Part shown: piece by piece, positions 25,471-33,816 of the stretch
Layout: the number at the start of each line of letters is the position of its first letter
How positions within the stretch are numbered: position 1 is the first letter of the stretch
Assembly: GCF_001279005.1 (NCBI RefSeq)
Contig: NZ_LGCN01000001.1
Location: 186,001-250,000, forward strand
Source of the DNA: Streptomyces caelestis
Lineage (GTDB): Bacteria > Actinomycetota > Actinomycetes > Streptomycetales > Streptomycetaceae
Direction: 5' to 3'
DNA length: 64,000 nucleotides
The notes under the pieces: model-generated
The model's input: only the letters and a program-made list of their open reading frames with translations
What the model was told of the DNA's origin: nothing
Databases searched by the model: none
Translations under genes and position numbers: made by a program

Positions 25471-25860
25471 TCAGCGCGAGCTGAGGGGGATGACCAGGAC
25501 GCCGACCTGGGGCAGGTTCATCTCGGCCAGCAGTCGGGCGGCCTTGCCGCTGGGGCTGCTCGGGTCGCTCGGGTCCAGGCGTATGGCGCCCCTGTGGGGC
25601 CCGCGTGCGGGGTAGAGGTGCACCGTGTTCTCCGGTGAGTTGTGCTCGAAGACGCTGACGGTGGCGTAGTCGAACCCTCCGAGGTCCGGGTACCGCTCGG
25701 CGACGGCCAGAGACAGTGCGGTGACGAGTTCGGGGCTCGGCGAGGCGACCGAGAGGGGGACCTGCGGGCGGCGCGGCCGGATGCGCAGTGCAAGGGCGCG
25801 GAGCAGGACGCTGAGGACGCCGAGCGCGAAGCCGATAGCGAGAGAGGCTGGCTGGATCAA
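25471..25860 (-). CDS. Small membrane-anchored protein
   Basis: 129 residues from the TTG at 25860, with a strong GGGGGAA site upstream. One N-terminal hydrophobic helix (LAIGFALGVLSVLLRALAL) is followed by a basic stretch, then a small alpha/beta domain (AVAERYPDLGGFDYATVSVFEHNSPENTVHLYP). No family recognised. It lies between the TetR gene and the ParB-like gene, probably in one transcript. Confidence 0.65.
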   Translation of the reverse strand: MIQPASLAIGFALGVLSVLLRALALRIRPRRPQVPLSVASPSPELVTALSLAVAERYPDLGGFDYATVSVFEHNSPENTVHLYPARGPHRGAIRLDPSDPSSPSGKAARLLAEMNLPQVGVLVIPLSSR

Positions 25861-25907
25861 GGTGTTCCCCCTGGGGTTGCGGCCGGGCTGGTGGTGAAGC
25901 GGGAGGC

Positions 25908-26522
25908 CTAGGCGTCGGCCGTGGTCACGGCGGCGTGGACGAGGCGGGCGAGGCCCCGGCGACGCTGGCGCTTGGACAGCCCCTGGAGGCTTCCGGCGTT
26001 CTCGTGTCCGGCGGCGCCGGTCAGGCTGGACACGAGGGCGTGGACCAGTTCCTTGCCCTCGGCGTTGGGCGTGGCCGCCGTCAGGGCCCGGACGATGGGC
26101 CTGGTGGCCGCGAAGTACGCCTTGACGAAGCGGGGGTCCCGCTCGGCCGCGACGGCGGTCAGTACACGCATGAGGGGGAGGTAATCGCTCCAGCCGTCGA
26201 GTACGGCGTCGACGAGCCGGGTGGCGCCGGACAGCCCGTCCGAGGACCAGGAGCCGTCCTCGAAGCTGTCCAGTGCCGCGTTCGTCTCCTTGACCAGGAG
26301 CCGGGACGCTTCGAGGACGACGCCCTCAATGTCGGGGAAGTACTGGTAGAACGTCGCGGGCGACGTGCCTACCGCCTGGGCGATGTCCAGCACCTTGATG
26401 TCGCGGTAGGACTTCGTGGCAAGAAGTTCGATCGTCGCGTCCATCAGCTTCTGGCGGGTCTGGAGGCCGCGCTGGCTGGGCACGCGGCGGTCGGGGGTGC
26501 GGGTCACGACACGGGTGGGCAC
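25908..26522 (-). CDS. TetR-family regulator
   Basis: 204 residues from the GTG at 26522 with AGGAG 6 bases upstream; the open frame runs up into the promoter and was not used. The TetR HTH is at about residues 19-65 (RQKLMDATIELLATKSYRDIKVLDIAQAVGTSPATFYQYFPDIEGVVLEA). The effector half is helical and ends in a basic segment (GLSKRQRRRGLARLVHAAV). It heads a leftward unit whose promoter (26599-26627) belongs to a set of four near-identical promoters. It is therefore the best candidate for the shared regulator, by autoregulation logic only. Confidence 0.88.
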   Translation of the reverse strand: MPTRVVTRTPDRRVPSQRGLQTRQKLMDATIELLATKSYRDIKVLDIAQAVGTSPATFYQYFPDIEGVVLEASRLLVKETNAALDSFEDGSWSSDGLSGATRLVDAVLDGWSDYLPLMRVLTAVAAERDPRFVKAYFAATRPIVRALTAATPNAEGKELVHALVSSLTGAAGHENAGSLQGLSKRQRRRGLARLVHAAVTTADA

Positions 26523-26598
26523 AGTCGTCTCCTGGGCTGGAGGAGGGGAAGGGACGTGGTCCGGGTCTGGGGCTTGCCTCCGGACCCGACGTTCAATC

Positions 26599-26627
26599 AC
26601 ATTACACATTGAAACGTAAATAGGCAA
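26599..26627 (-). promoter_or_regulatory. Promoter with conserved spacer (family 1, copy A)
   Basis: Minus strand TTGCCT, 17-base spacer ATTTACGTTTCAATGTG, TAATGT, about 80 bp upstream of the TetR start. It matches three other promoters at 29346, 32907 and 36304 in hexamers, spacing and the core TTCAATGTG. Confidence 0.7.
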
Positions 26628-26645
26628 CAAGCGGCGTGGGGCATC

Positions 26646-26792
26646 TCAGCAGTCACCGCCTTCGACTTGCGCTCGCGCGGCCCTGCCGCGTCCCTCCGAC
26701 TCAGCGTGGAAGGTGTCGATCCGCCTGCCCACCCGAGTGGCGACGGCGTCCGCCAGCGCGCCGGCGTGGTCGTCTCTCAGCCCGAGGACCAT
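26646..26792 (-). CDS. Small hypothetical protein
   Basis: 48 residues from ATG 26792 (MVLGLRDDHAGALADAVATR). Third-position G/C is high and the composition is coding-like. It sits between a family 1 promoter and the gene ending at 26971, as a possible last gene of that leftward unit. There is no motif. A second frame starting at a GTGA overlap with the 26971 stop (to 26777) is an alternative. Confidence 0.35.
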   Translation of the reverse strand: MVLGLRDDHAGALADAVATRVGRRIDTFHAESEGRGRAARAQVEGGDC

Positions 26793-26970
26793 GAAGATCT
26801 CTTACGCGCCGGGCGGCTCGACCTTCGCAGGGGGCGGGCCGGCTCCGCGGCCTCCGGCGGCGCCCGGGACCGGCATCGCGCAGGGAGCACCATACGCGGA
26901 ACAGGGGTGCCGCGGCCGAGCCGTTCGGGGTGAAGCAACACCGCGGTCACTCCGCGGGAGAAGGGACTTG

Positions 26971-27429
26971 TCACGCCCCGGACTCCTCTGTCTCCCGGGC
27001 GTGGGCGGACATGCAGTGAGCGAGCGCGTGGGCGCCGGCGAACACCGCCCCTGCGCCGAGGACCAGATAGTCCGCTGCCCGTCCGCGCAGGACGAGAGCG
27101 TCACCGTGGCCGAGCAGCAGCACGGCGCAGAGGGCGAAGGCGCCTACCACGAGAGCGGCGTCCAGACCGGCCGCAGCAGCGCCCCACACCCAGCTGGGTG
27201 CTGGTGCGGTCTTGCGTTCCTCCCGCCTGCGGAGGGCGGTACAGGCCCGGTTCCAGGCGAGCCGGCGGGTTCCGACGACAAGGACAGCGAGCGGGACGAC
27301 GAACAGCCACATGACGGGCTGCTCCAGCAGGACGCCGCAGCCGGCCAGCAGTGCCACCAACCCGTAGACGGTGTGTAGCGGCTGGCAGCGGCGGTGCTGG
27401 ACGGTGCGGGGACGGAGTTCTTCGGACAT
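26971..27429 (-). CDS. Small membrane protein
   Basis: 152 residues from ATG 27429 with AGGAG 4 bases upstream. Three or four hydrophobic segments: VYGLVALLAGCGVLLEQPVMWLFVVPLAVLVVG (two), then AAAAGLDAALVVGAFALCAVLLLG and YLVLGAGAVFAGAHALAHCM. Basic loops point inward. Function unknown. It follows the 582-residue gene by about 100 bp. Confidence 0.68.
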   Translation of the reverse strand: MSEELRPRTVQHRRCQPLHTVYGLVALLAGCGVLLEQPVMWLFVVPLAVLVVGTRRLAWNRACTALRRREERKTAPAPSWVWGAAAAGLDAALVVGAFALCAVLLLGHGDALVLRGRAADYLVLGAGAVFAGAHALAHCMSAHARETEESGA

Positions 27430-27527
27430 GGCTCTCCTCGGCTGAGGGCGATGGGGATGTCGGCCTGATGCAGCAGACCGCGTGGCCTGTGGCCGGGCGG
27501 GACGGGGCCGCCCGGCCACGGGGGCTG

Positions 27528-29276
27528 TCAGGTGTCTGAGGTGCGCCGGGGCGCCGAGGGGCGATGCCGGGCGTGGCGCAGCCGGTCGGACCACGGAGCG
27601 TCGGCGGGTCCGACGGGGTGCTCGGGGATGGTGATCTCGTAGTGCGGGCAGCTGCCGGGCTTCACCGCCTCAAGGGCGGCGTGCTGGTGGGAGTTCGGGC
27701 ACTGCTGGCGCTCATGCTCATCCCGCCAGTAGCGGACGGCCAGCGTGCGGCCGGTTCCGCCCTCGCGCGGCTGGCGCGGCTGCTGCTCCTGGTAGCGCTC
27801 GCCCGCGTCCGGGTCCACCCACCAGTTCTCGACCTGGCCGGAGTCGGAGATGCCCCGTCGCCGTTCGGCATCGCGCTTGCTGGGCTTGAGCTGGTGGACC
27901 TGGTGGGCGAGAACCCGCACTGTGGACCGCTTGTGCTGGGTCAGCAGCTCCCACAGGGCCCGCACGTGGCGGAGCATCAGTTCCTGGCAGCCCTGGCGGC
28001 CCGAGCCGCTCAGGTAGCGCTCAGGGTTGGCCGGGTCGCGATGCCGGGTCTCGGGGTCCAGAACGTCGCCGGGGCGCGCGAGAAGGGTCTCGTACGGCGA
28101 GCACGGCAGCTTCAGCAGCGACTGGTCGCACGTCAGCGCAGTGACCCATGTCCAGGGGGCGTCGTCGTGCGGAGGGTCCACCGGCTCCAGGAACTGGTCC
28201 GGCCGCACGATGCACCAGCCTTCTTCGGCCCTGGGCGACCACGGGCCCCACACATAGCCGACGATGCGGCGGCCGGTGGGCAGTGCGAGGGGAGTGTCGA
28301 GGAACAGCATGCCGCGCGAGGTCGGAAGGTGGGCGGGATCGAACGGGGTCGTCGTCTTCTCCGCCCGCCGCATCACGCGGCGCAAGGCCATCCGGCCGAG
28401 GGAATCGTCGATCTGGAAGAGACGGGCGGAGGCGGCCCGGTCGGCTTCCTGTCGGAGCTGCAACACGACGGCCGCCTCCAGGCCGTCCGGGTGCCCGTAG
28501 GGAGCAAGTCGCTCGCGCTCCCAGCGGTACTCCTCCGCCTTCGCCCGGGCCCAGTCGAGACTCTGCCTGTGGGCCTCCACGTACCGGCGCCGCCAGGTTC
28601 GGATGCGGTGCTGGTCGGGGACCTCCCAGGTCACTTCGTCCGAGCGTGCCAGACTCCGGCCCGGGTGGGCGTCACCGGGAATCAGGCCGAGTTCGCGAAA
28701 ACGGCGGATCTCGGCGTCGGCGTCGTTCACGACGAAGTCCGGCGGGGTCATTCGCTGGTGCCTGTCGTCCGGATCAAGCGTCCACTCCATGCCCGCGAGC
28801 TGGGCCAGCACCGCGCGGATCGTCTGCTTGTCCGCAGTTCTCAGGAAGTCGACGACGAGCATCTGGACCGTGTTCGCGTACGCGTCGGCCACCGCGAACC
28901 GCAGCATGCGCTTGAGGAACGAGCCGCCCGGACCGTGCTGGCCGCTGGACAGCGCAAGCATCCGGTCGGCCACCTGGCGGTCTCCTGCCGCGAGGGCCAG
29001 GTGGTCGTACATCTGCCGGAAGACGGCCATCTCCTCTTCCTCGGCGAGGATGGCGTCGATGGCGCTCCGCACCCGCGCCGAGGATGACGGTGAGATCTCG
29101 GCCGGGACGGGCGGCCGTACCAACTGACCTACTGATGCGTGCAGTTCTCGGTAGAGCTCCAACTGGAGCTGGGTGAGGATCAGGAGATCGTTGGGCTTCT
29201 TCGGGGCCCGCTTGGCGGCCCGGGCCGCGATCGCCAGAAGTTCGGAGTCCGACAGCTCGGGCGTGTTCGAGTGCAT
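27528..29276 (-). CDS. Large hypothetical protein of mobile-element type
   Basis: 582 residues from ATG 29276 (the frame opens further up through the promoter). Helical N-terminus (SDSELLAIAARAAKRAPKKPNDLLILTQ), a Trp/Arg-rich middle (HRIRTWRRRYVEAHRQSLDWARAKAEEYRW), then FLDTPLALPTGRRIVGYVWGPW. The C-terminal segment (RTLAVRYWRDEHERQQCPNSHQHAALEAVKPGSCPHYEITIPEHPVGP) has the shape of a short conserved domain that recurs in actinomycete plasmids and phages. No catalytic motif was found. Transcribed from promoter B at 29346-29374. Confidence 0.7.
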   Translation of the reverse strand: MHSNTPELSDSELLAIAARAAKRAPKKPNDLLILTQLQLELYRELHASVGQLVRPPVPAEISPSSSARVRSAIDAILAEEEEMAVFRQMYDHLALAAGDRQVADRMLALSSGQHGPGGSFLKRMLRFAVADAYANTVQMLVVDFLRTADKQTIRAVLAQLAGMEWTLDPDDRHQRMTPPDFVVNDADAEIRRFRELGLIPGDAHPGRSLARSDEVTWEVPDQHRIRTWRRRYVEAHRQSLDWARAKAEEYRWERERLAPYGHPDGLEAAVVLQLRQEADRAASARLFQIDDSLGRMALRRVMRRAEKTTTPFDPAHLPTSRGMLFLDTPLALPTGRRIVGYVWGPWSPRAEEGWCIVRPDQFLEPVDPPHDDAPWTWVTALTCDQSLLKLPCSPYETLLARPGDVLDPETRHRDPANPERYLSGSGRQGCQELMLRHVRALWELLTQHKRSTVRVLAHQVHQLKPSKRDAERRRGISDSGQVENWWVDPDAGERYQEQQPRQPREGGTGRTLAVRYWRDEHERQQCPNSHQHAALEAVKPGSCPHYEITIPEHPVGPADAPWSDRLRHARHRPSAPRRTSDT

Positions 29277-29345
29277 GCCATCCCTACCTGGACGCGGGGG
29301 AGTTGGGGAGAAGGTCGCGGGTGCCGAGCACCAGGCGATGGAATG

Positions 29346-29374
29346 ACAGTACACATTGAATCGGAAATAGGCAA
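29346..29374 (-). promoter_or_regulatory. Promoter with conserved spacer (family 1, copy B)
   Basis: Minus strand TTGCCT, 17-base spacer ATTTCCGATTCAATGTG, TACTGT, about 70 bp upstream of the 582-residue gene. Same core as copies A, C and D. Confidence 0.7.
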
Positions 29375-29515
29375 CATCGCACGGAGTGGGAGCCTCGCCC
29401 GGCCGGTACCCGGTCAGCGGGCACGTGTCCTGGCTCGGCCGTTCGGTGCGCTGGGCCGCGCGGGCGGCGAGGCGGGGCCGCCCTTACTGTGCGACGCCCG
29501 CCCCGGTCCCTTGCG

Positions 29516-31576
29516 TCAGGCCAGGAAGTCGGCAACCAGCTCGGCGAAGGCCTCCGGGGTGAGGACCGTGACGCCGAGTTCGGCCGCCTTGACTGCCTTC
29601 GAACTCGGCTTGCCTCCAGTTGACGGGGCAGCGACGAGGATGGATGTCTTCGTGCTTACGCTGCTGCCCGGACGGCCGCCGGCCTTCTCGATCAGGGTGT
29701 TCATCTCGGACCGTCCGTAAGCCTCCAGCGGTCCGCTCATCCTGCCGGTGACCACCACGACCTTGCCCGCCAGCGGACCTGCACCCTCCGCCGCCGACGC
29801 CTCCTGGGGCTCGGTCATGTTGACGCCCGCGGCGATCAGCTTGTCGATGACGGGTGCCAGGGCGGCGACCTGCTCGACGATGACCGGGGCCTTCTCAGGG
29901 CCGATGCCCTCGACGCCCTGCAGAGCGGTCGCGTCGGCCTGCCGGATGGCCTCCATGGTTCCGAAGTGCCGGGCGATGCGGCGGGACATGCTGCGCCCGG
30001 TGCCGAGCACGCCCAGTGCGCAGAAGACCCGGCTGAGCGGAAGGGCCTTGGCGGCCTCGATCTGCTCGGCGAGTTTGGCGGCCCGCTTGGCGCTCTTGGC
30101 CGCCTTGGTGAGCTGCTCGACGGTCAGGGTGAACAGATCGGCGACGTCGCTGACGTCGCCGGACGCGACCAGGGCCGCCACGTAGGTCTTCCCGAGGCCG
30201 TCGATGTCGAGCATCTCGCGCTGCGCGGCGTACTCGATGAGTGCCGGGAGCGCGCACGCGGTGCCCTTCGCGCACCGCCACCGCTCCTGCGCCTTGTTGA
30301 TCTCACCGCCACAGTTCGGGCAAACCTCCGGCAGCGGCACCTCCAAGGCCCCCTCCGGACGCAGCTGGACCACGGCCCCCTGCACCCGCGGGATGATGTC
30401 GCCGGCCTTGTAGACCGTCACGGTGTCACCGATGTGGAGGTCGCGCCGGCGAATGTCGGCGGGGTTGTGCAGCGTGGCCCGGGTGACGGTGGAGCCGTCG
30501 ATCTCCACCGGAGCGAGAATCGCGGTCGGCGCGAGGGTCCCGGTGCGCCCGGTCTCCCACACGACGTCCTCCAGCACGGTGTGCCGTTCGACCGCCGGAA
30601 GCTTGAACGCGATGGCCCAGTGAGGAAAACGGGTGCCGACCCCGACCACGGCCTGCTCCGCCGTATCGTTCATCTTGATCACCACACCGTCGATCCCGAC
30701 GGGCAGGCCCGCACGCATGGCGGCGATCGCGTCAACCCGCTCCTGGGCGGCGGCCAGGTCGGCGACGACGTGGAGTCCGGCCGGGGAGTCCGCGGTCGTC
30801 TGGATACCGGCTGCGGCCACAGCGGCCAGCGTCTCGGCGTGCGTGGCTCCGGCGGGCAGGAACGATACGCCGTCCAGTTCGACTGCGCCGTAGGCCCAGA
30901 ACGTCATCTGAAGCCGGTACGGACGGTCCTTAGCCCGCAGCGTCCCCGACGTGCCGTTGCGGGGGTTGGCGAAAACCTGCGCGTTGTGAGCGGCACGGAC
31001 CTCGTTCGCCTTCTCGAACTGCTCCTGCGTGAAGGCGACCTCACCGCGGACCTCGACGGTGGCAGGCACGGCCAGCTGCTCGGGAAGACCGTCGATCTGG
31101 CCGATGACGTGGCTGACGTCCTCGCCGTGGCTGCCGTTCCCGCGAGTGATGAGCTGTACCAGACGGCCGTCACGATACCGAGCGGCCACGGCGGCGCCGT
31201 CGATCTTCGGCTCCACGGCGTACCCGCCCTGCGGCGCGCGCCCCAGACGGCTCTGGAGCGACGCCCCCCACTTCATCAGGTCGTCGGCGTCGAAGGCGTT
31301 GTTCAGGCTCAGGAGAGGCGTGGTGTGTGCGACGTCGCCGCCCGGTACCGCGCCGTCGGCGACCAGCTCGATAGGGGAGTCGGGGGACACTTCACCGGGA
31401 TTCGCCTGCTCCCAGGCCTGCACGGAGCGCCGGAGCTGGTCGTACGAGGCGTCGTCCAGGACGCTGACGCCCTTTTCATACGCCTGAGAGGCTTCACGCA
31501 GACGCTCGATCGCAGCCTCGTACTGGGTGCGGCTGGACACGGCAAACTGCGCCTGAACGGCGGGAAGAGTCGTCAT
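29516..31576 (-). CDS. ligA: NAD-dependent DNA ligase (accessory copy)
   Basis: 686 residues, normal length. Order of domains: Ia-like helical N-terminus, adenylation domain with catalytic KIDG at residues 124-127 (EPKIDGAAV), TRGNG and RGEV, an OB-fold with HIGDTVTVYKAGDIIPRVQGAV, a four-Cys zinc finger (CPNCGG ... CAKGTAC), a helix-hairpin-helix region (MLDIDGLGKTYVAALV; LQGVEGIGPEKAPVI), and a C-terminal BRCT domain (LAGKVVVVTGRMSGPLEAYGRSEMNTLIEKAGGRPG). It seals nicks using NAD. Location in an accessory region suggests a second, plasmid-type ligase. Its start follows a run of leftward genes driven from promoter C. Confidence 0.95.
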   Translation of the reverse strand: MTTLPAVQAQFAVSSRTQYEAAIERLREASQAYEKGVSVLDDASYDQLRRSVQAWEQANPGEVSPDSPIELVADGAVPGGDVAHTTPLLSLNNAFDADDLMKWGASLQSRLGRAPQGGYAVEPKIDGAAVAARYRDGRLVQLITRGNGSHGEDVSHVIGQIDGLPEQLAVPATVEVRGEVAFTQEQFEKANEVRAAHNAQVFANPRNGTSGTLRAKDRPYRLQMTFWAYGAVELDGVSFLPAGATHAETLAAVAAAGIQTTADSPAGLHVVADLAAAQERVDAIAAMRAGLPVGIDGVVIKMNDTAEQAVVGVGTRFPHWAIAFKLPAVERHTVLEDVVWETGRTGTLAPTAILAPVEIDGSTVTRATLHNPADIRRRDLHIGDTVTVYKAGDIIPRVQGAVVQLRPEGALEVPLPEVCPNCGGEINKAQERWRCAKGTACALPALIEYAAQREMLDIDGLGKTYVAALVASGDVSDVADLFTLTVEQLTKAAKSAKRAAKLAEQIEAAKALPLSRVFCALGVLGTGRSMSRRIARHFGTMEAIRQADATALQGVEGIGPEKAPVIVEQVAALAPVIDKLIAAGVNMTEPQEASAAEGAGPLAGKVVVVTGRMSGPLEAYGRSEMNTLIEKAGGRPGSSVSTKTSILVAAPSTGGKPSSKAVKAAELGVTVLTPEAFAELVADFLA

Positions 31577-31769
31577 GAGGGTGATCCTCTCTTAGGGGTC
31601 TGACAATGGCCGCCGGCCCGGATGCGACGGCGGGCAGGGCAACACGGGCCACCGGAGATGGGCGGCTGACTTCGCTCCGGGGCGGCCGTTTACGCGGGAC
31701 GCCCCAAGCGCGTTGAAGAGGGAAGGGAGGCAGCAGCGGAAGATAGTGGTGGATCGGGAGACCGCACGC

Positions 31770-32738
31770 CTAGCCGGTAGGTCGCGAAGCCTCCTCGCTC
31801 ACCAGAGCGCGCCGCGTTGACGACTCAGCTTCCCTGAGCCGAGCCACCGTGCGGGCGAGCGAGGAACGCGGCACCGTGCGCAGCAGCACGGAGGCAACGC
31901 CCTTTCGGAAGGCGTAGCTGCCGGGGGAACCGGGGACTGCGCGGAGCATGCCGCTCAGAATCACCTCGGCCAGGTGGCTCGGGCACGGAGTCGTCTCGAC
32001 AGAGCTGTGCACGATGTGCATCGCGGGCAACTGGGGGACGCCTGCCGCCAAGTGGCCCGCGAGACGGAATGCCTCGGGGGAAGCAGTGGCGCGGAAGCGG
32101 AGGACCAGTTCCTCGGCGGTGAGTGTCGTCGGGGAGGTGGCCCCTTCGGCCGGGAGTGCGGGAGGAACGAACGCGACTGCCGCCGGGACCTCGGCACGGC
32201 CATCGATCAGCGCGAGCCAGTTGTCCAGCCAGGGAGAAGCGGGCTCCAGGACAGGAACAGGAATGCTGTCCGCTCCCATGTCCGGCGCGTTGTCGTACGC
32301 CGTGAAGCTCAGTTCGGAGTTGGCTGCTGTGGCGGCCGGGGTATGGATGAGACCGGGCATCACGGGCAGTGCAGTGCGCTGCCACATGCGCTCCGGCAGC
32401 GGCTGTACCACCGCCACCGGCCGCACACGCGCCCAGGCGCCCAAAGTCCCGTACCAGCGTTCACCAGCCGGGCCGGGGTACCACTGCGGACCGGAGCAGT
32501 CGCTGAGCACGAGGGTAACCAGTCGGTCGCCCGCACCCTCTCGCCCGCGCACTGTGCCGTCGGCCATGAGGACGGACACCGTCACGCTCTGAAAGTGGCC
32601 GCTCTGCGCCAGGGACTGGCGCAGTTTGCGCAGCAGCGGCCGCCACATCGGCATCGTGGGACCGGCATCGAAGACAAGCCGCAGCCGGTACCCCGAAGCG
32701 CTGTTCAGGGCTGTGTCTGTGTCCGTCCCTATGGTCAC
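31770..32738 (-). CDS. SAV_2336-type effector-associated protein
   Basis: 322 residues from GTG 32738 with AGGAG 6 bases upstream. The patterns RLVFDAGPTMPMWRPLLRKLRQSLAQSGHF, LVTLVLSDCSGPQWYPGPAGERWYGTLGAWARVRPVAVVQPLPERMWQRTALPVMPGL and a later AEELVLRFRATASPEAFRLAGHLAAGVPQLP match the SAV_2336 family, known from predicted Streptomyces conflict systems with vWA-like and effector-associated domains. Usual partners (proteases or NTPases) are not adjacent; here it sits between a short coupled frame and the ligase. The role is unclear. Confidence 0.75.
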   Translation of the reverse strand: MTIGTDTDTALNSASGYRLRLVFDAGPTMPMWRPLLRKLRQSLAQSGHFQSVTVSVLMADGTVRGREGAGDRLVTLVLSDCSGPQWYPGPAGERWYGTLGAWARVRPVAVVQPLPERMWQRTALPVMPGLIHTPAATAANSELSFTAYDNAPDMGADSIPVPVLEPASPWLDNWLALIDGRAEVPAAVAFVPPALPAEGATSPTTLTAEELVLRFRATASPEAFRLAGHLAAGVPQLPAMHIVHSSVETTPCPSHLAEVILSGMLRAVPGSPGSYAFRKGVASVLLRTVPRSSLARTVARLREAESSTRRALVSEEASRPTG

Positions 32739-32899
32739 GTCGTCTCCTTGGGGCCTGTGGAGGGGGCGAGGCCCGGACCACGGAGGGAAGTCGGTCCGGG
32801 CCTCGCGGCCCCGGCCGCCGAGGGGAGTGCCACGGCCAGGGCGAGCCGCGTGAGCGGCTCCTTCGGATTGGCTTGAACGAGGGCGCTCCCCGCCCTCAC
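32735..32899 (-). CDS. Short frame coupled to the SAV_2336-type gene
   Basis: 54 codons from GTG 32899 (VRAGSALVQANPKEPLTRLA), whose stop overlaps the next start as GTGA. The -10 of promoter C ends 7 bases before the GTG, so the transcript would start almost at the codon, a leaderless arrangement. No known motif; Pro- and Ala-rich. It could be a leader peptide or a small partner protein. Confidence 0.45.
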   Translation of the reverse strand: MRAGSALVQANPKEPLTRLALAVALPSAAGAARPGPTSLRGPGLAPSTGPKETT

Positions 32900-32906
32900 G
32901 ACAACT

Positions 32907-32935
32907 ACTATACATATTGAAACAGTAATACGCAA
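32907..32935 (-). promoter_or_regulatory. Promoter with conserved spacer (family 1, copy C)
   Basis: Minus strand TTGCGT, 17-base spacer ATTACTGTTTCAATATG, TATAGT. It drives the leader frame, the SAV_2336-type gene and probably ligA. Confidence 0.72.
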
Positions 32936-33083
32936 CAGACTGTGCGTCGCTCCCCTGACCTGAGTCCGTCACGAGCGCCTGATCGCCGGGGTGGACCGTG
33001 GCCCCTGCGCTCTCCCGGACTCGGCCGTCGGAGAATCCCAGAAGCCACGGCGCCGCCTTCCGAACGCCGGCCCCTGCGTCCGC

Positions 33084-33740
33084 TTACGCCACGCCGTCCT
33101 GGGGCGTGTTCTCGGCGCGACGCAGCACGTGGGGGGCGACCAAGTCGGCTCCCACGTCGTCCCAGCGCACGGCCTGGTGGGCGTACGGGGCGGCACCTTC
33201 CGCCACACCGAAGGTGCGCCCAGAGCGCTCCGTCCCCCGCCGCATCACCACGTGCGTTCCGTCCGCGTAGTACGTGAGCGCGGGATCGAACATGGTCGCG
33301 GGGCGGGTCACGTCCGATGCCAGGGGGCGGGCACGGATCACGATGTCGGCGACCTTGTCGTCGTCTACCCCGGGGATGTTCATGCGCCGGTCGGGCTCGA
33401 CCTTCCAGGACAGGCCGGGGAACAGGCGGTTCACCTGCGCGCAGACCCACTGCCACGCCTCGGCCGAGGCCTCCTCGGTGGGCTCGTTCGCAGAGGAGTG
33501 CCAGCCCTCGGCGCAGTCCGCGCCCTGTTCGCCGAGGAGGGTCATCACCTCGGAGCGGGTGATCTCGTCCGGGAGCGGGGAGCCTGCCTGCAGGCGGTGG
33601 ACGTACCGGTGGAAGAGCTGGAAGGCCAGGGACTCGCCGTCCAGGTGATGGGCGTAGACGATCCTCAGAACCGTGCCGTGCCCCTCGGAGTCGGGAACCA
33701 AGGTGGCGATGGCGGGCGAGGGTGTGGTGTTGATGACCAT
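33084..33740 (-). CDS. Hypothetical protein
   Basis: 218 residues from ATG 33740. Starts with a strand-rich segment (MVINTTPSPAIATLVPDSEGHGTVLRIVYAHH), then a helical part (EASAEAWQWVCAQVNRLFPGLSWKVEPD) and DKVADIVIRARPLASDVTRPATMF. No known family, no signal, no membrane helix. It is the last gene of the unit led by promoter D, about 75 bp after the methylase-like gene. Confidence 0.62.
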   Translation of the reverse strand: MVINTTPSPAIATLVPDSEGHGTVLRIVYAHHLDGESLAFQLFHRYVHRLQAGSPLPDEITRSEVMTLLGEQGADCAEGWHSSANEPTEEASAEAWQWVCAQVNRLFPGLSWKVEPDRRMNIPGVDDDKVADIVIRARPLASDVTRPATMFDPALTYYADGTHVVMRRGTERSGRTFGVAEGAAPYAHQAVRWDDVGADLVAPHVLRRAENTPQDGVA

Positions 33741-33816
33741 GAGGAGGCTCCGTATCGAGCAGGGGTGAGGGTGAGCGGTGGCCGGCGGCGGGATGCGGCA
33801 CGGCCGCCGGGTCGGA

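Noticed and set aside
26777..26974. GTGA-coupled minus-strand frame after the 26971 gene
   Set aside because: Only its first 30 residues look coding-like, and it overlaps the better-supported small frame at 26646-26792.
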